Below the pieces are notes generated by a model. It worked only from the letters and a program-made list of their open reading frames with translations, did not search any database and was not told the DNA's origin. From an uncultured Bacteroidales bacterium (GTDB lineage: Bacteria > Bacteroidota > Bacteroidia > Bacteroidales > UBA932), in NCBI GenBank assembly GCA_934695325.1, contig CAKUVD010000001.1, positions 310,001-374,000 of the forward strand: a stretch of 64,000 nt of DNA. Direction: 5' to 3'. Positions within the stretch are counted from its first letter, which is position 1, and every line of letters begins with the position of its first letter. Positions 56,146 through 62,859 of the stretch are shown here, in pieces. The position numbers and the translations under genes were made by a program.

Positions 56146-56229
56146 ATGCTTTTGGAATTTTGTATCAAGAATTTTCTTTCATTGAAAAATGAGATTATGC
56201 TCTCATTTATTGCTTCGACACTCAATTAG
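56146..56229 (+). pseudogene. N-terminal remnant of an AAA-type ATPase
   Basis: Twenty-seven codons from ATG to TAG read MLLEFCIKNFLSLKN then MLSFIAS, which is the start of Bacteroidota ATP-binding proteins of the AAA_15/AAA_21 (OLD-like, often phage-defence) type, where the opening MLxEFxVxNFxSFK is conserved. The P-loop that should follow within 15-20 residues is missing because the frame stops and the downstream sequence does not continue the homology. Interpreted as the 5' stub of a deleted gene. Recognition is by pattern only. Confidence 0.5.
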
Positions 56230-56447
56230 CAGATAAGCGTAGACAGAACTGGAGACTTTTCTTTTTGCCCGCTACTTTTTCTTTTCAGGTTACGAGGCCA
56301 CCCCCAAAAAGATTGGTATCATTCATTATATAGAGCATATCAGTTAAACAACCTCTAAACGTCAACCATTCTTAGGGAAGTCACGGGTTATACGCATAAT
56401 CGATTCATCCAAATAATCTATGCATTGGCAGTAAATAAATATATTAT

Positions 56448-56479
56448 TTTTTATATATTGGCAATAAAAACTATATTTG
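56448..56479 (+). promoter_or_regulatory. Promoter-like site before the DUF4143 stub
   Basis: TTTT, 20 bp, TATATTTG (56472-56479), then an A/T-rich leader to an ATG at 56499. Probably a leftover promoter of the lost gene. Confidence 0.4.
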
Positions 56480-56498
56480 CGAAAATTTATAGGACAAT

Positions 56499-56546
56499 AT
56501 GTCAATGATAGAAATTATTCCAGTTTATGAATGGCTGACCAAATAG
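56499..56546 (+). pseudogene. C-terminal stub of a DUF4143-type ATPase gene (copy 1)
   Basis: The 15 codons MSMIEIIPVYEWLTK end in TAG. The last dozen are almost identical to the end of the longer remnant at 58041-58259 (IEIIPIYEWLTK). It is the 3' end of the same gene type, cut off from its body. Confidence 0.55.
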
Positions 56547-56605
56547 TTCACTTGACTGACTATGCTGAAAACAGGAATAGTTGTCTAAACGCTATCGGCA
56601 GTCGC
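56506..56605 (+). repeat. 100-bp direct repeat, left copy
   Basis: This stretch matches 58219-58318 at 96 of 100 positions by eye count. It comprises the DUF4143 3' end and about 60 bp of sequence after its stop, and lies left of the Rpn-like gene. Confidence 0.85.
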
Positions 56606-56921
56606 AGGATTCCCGGATCTGGTCAGTCCGAGGCGACATCAGATAGCAAAATAATCGGCCGCAGGAAGAAGTACTGAGAATATCTCGCTCTGCATCCGTA
56701 ATGCATATCAGATAAAAATCTTCTCAAAAAAAATTTAAAAATCATAAATCCGGATTTAAAAATCATAAAAATCTGCACTTTGATTCGTCGCTCGGGACAC
56801 TTTTAGATGTTTTCAGAGATTTTTTTGCATAATATTGCAGCCTTGAATGACTCGGACACCGGTATCATCAATACCCGGCCGGGGCAATGATTTTGTTTAA
56901 CCAGATTAAAAATTTAACTTT

Positions 56922-58006
56922 ATGACTGAAAACATCAAGGCTAGATTCATCGACCCGATGGTAGATTGGAGCTTCAAGCGAATTTTCGGCTCCGAGGTAA
57001 ACAAGGACATCCTCATCGAGTTCCTTAAGGTGATCTTCCCAAACCTGGGGATAACCGACATCAGCTACATCCCCACGGAGCAACTGGGCATTATGGAGGA
57101 GGACAGGAAGGCGGTGTTCGATGTGCTGTGCAGGACCACCGATGGCAAGGAGTTCCTGGTGGAGATGCAGAGGGGCGCACAGAGGCACTTCTTCGAAAGG
57201 GCATTGTTCTACACATCCTTCCCCATCATGAAGCAGGGACGGAAGTCTTTGGCTGAGGAGAAAAGAGATGACACAGGGAAACCTTGGAACTTCAGGCTTG
57301 ACGGGTCTTCTTCCTCGGAGTGCTGAACTTCAAGTATGAGGATGACGAGCTGACGGAGCACAGGTACCGGCTGCGGGAAGCGACGACCGGAAAGACGATG
57401 ACGGACAAGCTGGAGTTCGTGTTCGTGGAGGTGGCGAAGTTCGACAAGGACGAAAGCGAGCTGGAGACCGACCTGGACAGGTGGCTGTACATACTGAAGA
57501 ACCTGTCAAGGCTGCTGGAGAGGCCGGCGGCACTGAGGGACAGAATTTTCGGAAGAATCTTCGATGTCGCCGAGATTGCCAGCCTTGATGATAACGACAA
57601 GAAAAAATACATCACTGCAATGAATACAGAACGCGACACTTACAACCAGATTGAATACGCACGTGAGATGGGTGAGGAAAGGGGTATAATGCAAGAGCGA
57701 TATGATTTTGTATCCAGGATGAAAAAGATGGGAATGTCCGCTCAAATGATATGCGAAATCTCAGGTCTCACAGAAGAAGAACTTGAACACATCAATGACA
57801 TAAAGGGAAATCACTTCACTGCAATGAATGCAGAACGAGGCACTTACAATCAGATTGAATATGCCAGGGAGCAGGGAATGGAGAAAGGAATCACTGAAGG
57901 CAAGACGGAAGTCGCAATAAAGATGCTGGGGCTCGGCATCCCTGTCGAGACTATAGCCACAGTCACAGGATTCCCTGAGGCGGAGATTCTGAATCTAAAA
58001 AATTAA
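56922..58006 (+). pseudogene. Rpn/PD-(D/E)XK (PDDEXK_2) transposase-like nuclease gene, frameshifted
   Basis: The first frame (56922-57326, 134 residues) has the family opening FIDPMVDWSFKRIFG and the nuclease core VFDVLCRTTDGKEFLVEMQ, a D...ExQ variant of PD-(D/E)XK. It runs out into SSSSEC and a stop. The second frame resumes with LNFKYEDDELTEHRY within a few codons and continues to 58006. Adding one G to GGG at 57303-57305 would give DGVFFLGVLNFKYED, the family sequence, so a single-base deletion explains the break. The C-terminal tail has an in-frame duplication (57611-57672 and 57815-57876) of the MNxERxTYNQIEYARE unit. Rpn proteins are nucleases that promote RecA-independent recombination. 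Confidence 0.85.
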
Positions 58007-58040
58007 GAAAATCAAGTACAAGCCTCCAGAGAACACTGAG

Positions 58041-58259
58041 GTGAATTTTTTCATTTCTGAAATGAATGCAATACAAGTCTGTGTCAATATAAGCGAGAAA
58101 CTCACAAGGCAGAGAGAAATTGCCGCCCTGGAAAGACTGGATTCTTTTGAAGGATTGAATAGGATGGGAACCATCACCATCGACGAAAAAGGTTCCCATA
58201 AAACGGATAATGGCAAAGTGATAGAGATTATTCCAATTTATGAATGGCTGACCAAATAG
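58041..58259 (+). pseudogene. C-terminal remnant of a DUF4143/AAA_14 ATPase (copy 2)
   Basis: The open frame starts with GTG (58041), but the reading continues upstream in frame as KYKPPENTEVNFFISEMNAIQVCVNI, which resembles the EVDFVL...LIQVCYDIS nuclease-like end of DUF4143 proteins. It then has REIAALERL and ends IEIIPIYEWLTK. The N-terminal AAA_14 ATPase part is missing; the remnant begins where the Rpn-like gene ends. It may be translated as a 72-residue fragment but is probably not functional. Confidence 0.6.
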
Positions 58260-58318
58260 TTCACTTGACTGACTATACTGAAAACAGGAATAGCTGTCTA
58301 AACGCTATCGGCAGTCGC
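58219..58318 (+). repeat. 100-bp direct repeat, right copy
   Basis: Second copy of the sequence at 56506-56605, four differences. Similarity resumes weakly further right (GCAGGATTTCCTGGAT, 58341 on, against GCAGGATTCCCGGAT at 56603 on), suggesting a short deletion in the left copy. Confidence 0.85.
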
Positions 58319-58396
58319 TATATTTTCAAATGCTCCGCAAGCAGGATTTCCTGGATGCGGAGCGCAATTCAACTTATTGCAAAATCTTTCAGAATT

Positions 58397-58654
58397 TTAC
58401 TGTTCAGGCCAATCCGTTATTGTTTCAAACGGCAATTTATTAATTCCAAAAATGATAACACGTAGGCATGTATTAGCTTCATTTTCCTCTATAAAAGAAT
58501 TATATGGCTTATCCTTCACACACTGACTCACGCATCCATCCATATAAGCGCGAATCATTTCACGGGTATCTGTAGCCTGAAAAATACCTCTCAAAACAAC
58601 GAACTTCCCTCCGCCTGGAAGGAGATGCTCAAAAATTTCAACATGTCTTTTCAT
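58397..58654 (-). CDS. Small hypothetical protein
   Basis: The 85-residue frame begins MKRHVEIFEHLLPGGGKFVVLRGIFQ and has no family I recognise. It has no signal peptide or membrane segment. Its A/T-rich codon use is like that of the surrounding accessory segment. It lies between the right repeat and the giant lipoprotein gene. It may be a real small gene of a mobile segment or a fragment. Confidence 0.4.
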   Translation of the reverse strand: MKRHVEIFEHLLPGGGKFVVLRGIFQATDTREMIRAYMDGCVSQCVKDKPYNSFIEENEANTCLRVIIFGINKLPFETITDWPEQ

Positions 58655-58686
58655 GTTAGAAAAATTTAATAGTTAAACATATTTTA

Positions 58687-58701
58687 CCGAGTTCCTCTCG
58701 G
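58687..58701. terminator. Weak stem-loop after the giant lipoprotein gene
   Basis: CCGAG TTCCT CTCGG, a five-pair stem followed by an A/T-rich stretch on either side, located 24 bp after the lipoprotein stop. Confidence 0.4.
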
Positions 58702-58724
58702 ATTTATTTTATCTATAAAACACA

Positions 58725-61700
58725 TTACTCTTTGACGCAACGAACCAACATAGAACCATTTTTACTATAATTATCTACACTCACGCCATATTTATATGAC
58801 AACAAGTAACAATTGCCAAGATATGAGAAGTTATCATTATATTTGATAGAAGATGACCAATAGTGACCGAAATCTATACCGTCGCCTTCATTTGGCAAAA
58901 AAACAGCTTGCACATTGTCTGAATATACATTGCTGCCTGAAAACCAGCGACCTTTCACTCCTTCGAATGTAATCAATTCAGAATAATGCGCAGACAATGC
59001 TTCAAATTCCTTTATAGTAGGAAGTCTCCAACCAGATGGACAGATAGCTTTGCTATATTTAACCAACTCGCCATATTGATTAGACCACGTCACTCCTATA
59101 TTAGCCGGTGACCATATAACACCATCAATAATGCATCCAAGTCCTCTAAATATGCCATCAGAATCATAATAGTTTAGAACATTATCTATTGCTTTTTCTT
59201 GAAGTTTAATATAAGGTGTAACATATTCATTTTGCCCATCAGCAATTTTAATACTAACACAAATTGAAAGTTCTCTATGAAAAAACTCATCCGAGATTCC
59301 TTTCCCTGACATCGTAACGGAGAGGATGCCGTCCTTGGCAGTGGCGGATTTTATGGCCAATGGGATGAAGTCGCCGGCGGCGCGGGTCTTGAGGGTATAG
59401 ACTGCCTTGGCGGAGAGGGCCGACTGCCAGACGCCTGCTATTTCTTCTGCCACACTTGCGGGGGCAACCTCGAACCTGATGGTGAAATCTCCAGGTACAA
59501 CCTTGCTGCCATCCATAGTATATGGAACCACCTCGTAGCCATCCTCATACGTCGGGACATACGAAATGGATATCACTCTGCTGATTATCTTCGATATCTG
59601 ATCCTTCAGGGCGGCTATCTCATTCTGCATTGACTTCAATGACGACTTTATATCGGAAATGTCTTTCTCCAGTGCCGTTATCCTGGTATCAAGCGCCGAT
59701 ATCTTCTGCTCCAGGGCTGACACCTCATTGGCAATCCTTGTGTTCACCCTCGTTATCTCGTCATTGACCTTACCCGTCAGCTTGCCGTCAAGAGTATTGA
59801 TAGCTGCCGCAATCGCAGATGTATATGCAGAAGTAACGTCCTCCTTTGACTTCGCCAGTTCAGACTTTATGTCCGCAATTTCCGCATTGCTGTTTTCCAG
59901 CGCCTTCTTTACTGCCGCCAGTTCTGTCTGGAGAGACTTTATCAGATCAGAATTGGCCTTTATCTTCTCCGAGCTGCTGTTTTCGAGGTTAGATATCATT
60001 TCCTCCAGATATGCCTTCTGCGACGACAACTTCGATTCCAAGTCCTGCTTCTGTGCGGCAAGCTTCGCATCTGTTTCTGCTATTGTGTAGTACGCAGACA
60101 AGGAGCCATTCACCCACTGCTTCAGAGAACTTTCCAGTGTGGAGATGGACGATGCTATCTCCGATCTGTATGCGGTCTCCATCTCAGTCCGGGCGGACTC
60201 GATTGCAGAGGTATAGGCTGACGTAATGCTGTCCGCAGTCTTGCCGATTTCAGATTTCACAGGTTCCACGGCCGCAGTTATCGCATCTGTCCACTCCTTG
60301 CGCAGCTTCTCCTCCATAGACGACAATGATGTAGTCAGGCTCTCGACAGTCTGCTTCAATGTCGCTATGTCCGTCACGACTGACTCATATTGCGCCAAGG
60401 TCGCAAAGGTTGCTGACGTCCAATCCTTTACTTCCTGTATCTGCCCGTCGGTATAAGACTTCAGTTCGCCAATCTTGTTCTCTAGATTGGCATCTTTTTT
60501 CTTCAGCTCAGATATGGCGGCATTGACGCTGGACAGCTTCCCCTCCATTTCCGTCTTCATTGCAGAAAGCTGTGCCAATGTCTCAGACTTTGCCGCCTCG
60601 ATAGACGCCACAAGTTCATCCTTCATCGCACTGTCACTCGCCTTTGCATCTGAAATTGCCTGATCCAAAGCCTTCTGGATCTCATCTATTCTTGCATTAC
60701 TGGATTCTATGGCTGTCTCAAGTTTATCTGCCGTCTTCTGCAGCGTCTCGATGTACCCCTTCAACTCATTGTCGGTCTCCTCCATCTTGCCGAGAGAAGC
60801 CTTGATGGCTGTTATTTGCTGCTCTATCGTGCCTATGCGGCTCTGAAGGCCCTCTATATCCTCGCCAATGGCAGCTATCTTGCCTCTTATTGCCAGGACC
60901 TCACTCTCAAGGGATTCCACACGCTCCGTCAATGCCTCCATCGCAGTCTGCATACCGGCGACTTCCGTGTCAATGCGGGAGTTCAATGTTGCAACATCTT
61001 TAGCGACATCCCCTTTCAGCCGACCTTCGCTTTCATTTACAGCCGAGGCAATCGCATTCTCATAAGACTTAATAATCTCCGCCTTCATCTCGGCGATGTC
61101 ACTCTCCAGCTCAGAAATTTTTGCAGTATTGTCAGCTATCGCCCCTGCATTGTTGTTTATTGCACTGGCATTGGCCGAAATCAATGACGCATTGACTGAG
61201 ATGGCCTCAGAGTTCGCGGCAATTTTTTCCGCATTGGCAAGTATCTGAGCTGCAAATGAGTCAGCCGAGCCTCCTGCCGTGATTTTCAGCGCATCAATTG
61301 CCGCCTTGTTCGAGGCTATCGACTTTGCATTTTCAGAGATTGAGGCCTTGTTGGAACTTATAAGCTCAGTGTTTTCCGCTATCTTTCCCTCAAGAATCTT
61401 CTGCAGGTTCTGTATCCTGTCAGTATAGTCCTTACGGGCCGAAGCAATCTCCTCATTGATGGAAGCAATATCCGCTCCTGTCTGGGTCAATGCAGATTCG
61501 AGGGATACTATCTTCTCATCAAGGTCCTTCTTCATCCCTACTATCGTCTTCTCTATATTGTCTATGGATGTCGCATTCGACGTGATCAATGCAGTGTTAT
61601 CGCTGATTTTCTGAGAGTTGGAGGCTATCTTGCCGGCATTGTCAATGATGCTTTGGGCATTCTTCGCTATGTCGCCCTGGGCGGAGGTCAAGTCGGAGCG

Positions 61701-62711
61701 GAGAGCGGATATCAGTTTCGCGTTGGCGTCAATTTTCGTGGACAGCTCGCTGCGCAGGCCGCTCACCAGCCCTTCCAAGTATGTCCGCTGAGATTTCAGC
61801 TGCCCCTCGAGATCGGACTTCAATGACGAAAGTTTCGCATCGGTCTCGCTGATGGTGTAATATCCTGTCAATGCACTGTTTACCCACTCCTTGAGCGAGC
61901 TCTCCAGCGATGCGATGGACGAAGCAATCTCTGCCTTGTATGCCTCCGTGATTTCCGTCTTCGCAGTGCTGATGGCTGTGGTGTATGACGTGGTGACCTC
62001 GTTCAGGACCTCAGACGATATCTGGTCTCGTATCGGCTCCAGTGCAGATTCCAGTTCCTTGGAGACGCTCTCTTTCAGTTTCGCCTCCAGCGCTTCCACC
62101 GAGCTGTTAAGGCTCTCTATGCTCTGCTTTATCGTGGTGATTTCCGCAGTTACGGAATTGTACTGCTCCAATGTGGCGAATGTGGCTGTCGCCCAGTCCT
62201 TTGACTTCTGAATTTCGCTGGCGGCGTATGTCTTCAGGTCTGAGATTTTCTTCTCCAGTTCAGCATCCTTTGCCTGAAGTACAGTTATCGTTTCCGTTAT
62301 CTTGTCCAGCTGGCCCTGCATATCGCTCTTCGCCGCATTCAGTTGCGACAGAATATCTGACTTCGCTGTGTTCAGCGCCGATGTCAGTTCATCCTTCAGT
62401 GCCGCATCGCCCGACTTCGCATCGGCTATCGCCTTGTCCAGGTCCTCACGGACTTTCGCAATCTTCCCGTCCGTCTCCGTGATGGACTTCTGAAGATCTG
62501 ATGCCGTTCCCTGGAGTTTCGTGATGTAGCCCTTCAGCTCCTCATCAGTCTTCTGAAGCTGCGGAAGAGACTTGTTTATCGCCTCGACCTGCTGCGTCAG
62601 TGTATTTATCTGAGTGTTCTCGATGCGGTCGAGCCGCTCGTCGATCCGCCGAATGTCATTGTCATACCTCTTGCAGCCTGACAATGACGCAAGGACGAGG
62701 AGCCCTAGCAC
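58725..62711 (-). CDS. Giant coiled-coil surface lipoprotein with C-terminal FISUMP domain
   Basis: The open frame codes 1328 residues from a GTG at 62711. Its first residues LGLLVLASLSGC are the hydrophobic end of a lipoprotein signal with lipobox LSGC; the basic start of that signal lies upstream in another frame behind a G9 run (see the tract entry). With one added G the protein would begin at ATG 62743 and have 1339 residues. About residues 20-1090 are heptad-rich coiled coil (Ala/Ser/Lys/Glu) with a region of about 300 residues present twice (about 49-355 and 640-945). A beta domain follows (about 1095-1200), then a FISUMP domain (WSPANIG, CPSGWRLPT, YWSSS, LVRCVKE). It probably projects a C-terminal binding head far from the cell surface. 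Confidence 0.85.
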   Translation of the reverse strand: MLGLLVLASLSGCKRYDNDIRRIDERLDRIENTQINTLTQQVEAINKSLPQLQKTDEELKGYITKLQGTASDLQKSITETDGKIAKVREDLDKAIADAKSGDAALKDELTSALNTAKSDILSQLNAAKSDMQGQLDKITETITVLQAKDAELEKKISDLKTYAASEIQKSKDWATATFATLEQYNSVTAEITTIKQSIESLNSSVEALEAKLKESVSKELESALEPIRDQISSEVLNEVTTSYTTAISTAKTEITEAYKAEIASSIASLESSLKEWVNSALTGYYTISETDAKLSSLKSDLEGQLKSQRTYLEGLVSGLRSELSTKIDANAKLISALRSDLTSAQGDIAKNAQSIIDNAGKIASNSQKISDNTALITSNATSIDNIEKTIVGMKKDLDEKIVSLESALTQTGADIASINEEIASARKDYTDRIQNLQKILEGKIAENTELISSNKASISENAKSIASNKAAIDALKITAGGSADSFAAQILANAEKIAANSEAISVNASLISANASAINNNAGAIADNTAKISELESDIAEMKAEIIKSYENAIASAVNESEGRLKGDVAKDVATLNSRIDTEVAGMQTAMEALTERVESLESEVLAIRGKIAAIGEDIEGLQSRIGTIEQQITAIKASLGKMEETDNELKGYIETLQKTADKLETAIESSNARIDEIQKALDQAISDAKASDSAMKDELVASIEAAKSETLAQLSAMKTEMEGKLSSVNAAISELKKKDANLENKIGELKSYTDGQIQEVKDWTSATFATLAQYESVVTDIATLKQTVESLTTSLSSMEEKLRKEWTDAITAAVEPVKSEIGKTADSITSAYTSAIESARTEMETAYRSEIASSISTLESSLKQWVNGSLSAYYTIAETDAKLAAQKQDLESKLSSQKAYLEEMISNLENSSSEKIKANSDLIKSLQTELAAVKKALENSNAEIADIKSELAKSKEDVTSAYTSAIAAAINTLDGKLTGKVNDEITRVNTRIANEVSALEQKISALDTRITALEKDISDIKSSLKSMQNEIAALKDQISKIISRVISISYVPTYEDGYEVVPYTMDGSKVVPGDFTIRFEVAPASVAEEIAGVWQSALSAKAVYTLKTRAAGDFIPLAIKSATAKDGILSVTMSGKGISDEFFHRELSICVSIKIADGQNEYVTPYIKLQEKAIDNVLNYYDSDGIFRGLGCIIDGVIWSPANIGVTWSNQYGELVKYSKAICPSGWRLPTIKEFEALSAHYSELITFEGVKGRWFSGSNVYSDNVQAVFLPNEGDGIDFGHYWSSSIKYNDNFSYLGNCYLLSYKYGVSVDNYSKNGSMLVRCVKE

Positions 62712-62743
62712 CCCCCCCCGATAGTTTTACGTAAATAGTTCAT
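62711..62743 (-). repeat. G9 tract within the lipoprotein signal peptide; ATG leader
   Basis: On the minus strand ATG (62743) codes MNYLRKTI, then nine G (62719-62711), then TGCTAG. With nine G the frame meets TAG two codons later. With ten (or seven, thirteen) G it continues as GGGVLGLLVLASLSGC into the large frame, a complete lipoprotein signal. A homopolymer at this place is the classical set-up for slipped-strand phase variation, or a sequencing error. Confidence 0.75.
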
Positions 62744-62775
62744 ATTGATTACAAATCTCACCAGTGTCATTATAT

Positions 62776-62808
62776 GTCCGTATGCGATCGGCAGGATCAC
62801 ATACGGAC
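62776..62808. promoter_or_regulatory. Inverted repeat in the lipoprotein gene leader
   Basis: GTCCGTATG (62776-62784) and CATACGGAC (62800-62808) are perfect complements, and the inner GATC pair extends the stem by four with one mismatch. It lies just downstream of the -7 element, at or beyond the transcription start. A role as operator or leader hairpin is possible. Confidence 0.4.
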
Positions 62809-62810
62809 AG

Positions 62811-62818
62811 CAAATTTA
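62811..62818 (-). promoter_or_regulatory. -7 element for the giant lipoprotein gene
   Basis: On the minus strand TAAATTTG matches TAnnTTTG and is placed 68 bp before ATG 62743, so that ATG, and not only the GTG at 62711, would be in the transcript. Confidence 0.5.
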
Positions 62819-62859
62819 CATTTTTACGACAGAAATCGCTACACAAACATCATTAATTT

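Larger units (their letters stand above)
56054..56921. other. 868-bp gene-poor stretch with gene remnants
   Basis: No intact gene was found. It holds an N-terminal ATPase remnant (56146-56229), a promoter-like site (56448-56479), a C-terminal DUF4143 stub (56499-56546) and the first 100-bp repeat (56506-56605). The composition is clearly more A/T-rich than the neighbouring core genes. Nothing recognised in 56230-56447 or 56606-56921. Confidence 0.6.

Noticed and set aside
54296..57610. A mobile element with terminal inverted repeats around the Rpn-like gene
   Set aside because: I saw direct repeats made of an ATPase gene end but no terminal inverted repeats or short target duplications, so no insertion sequence is called.
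62776..62808. An invertible promoter bounded by inverted repeats, as in Bacteroides capsule loci
   Set aside because: The repeats are only 15 bp apart and do not enclose the promoter element, and no invertase gene is near.
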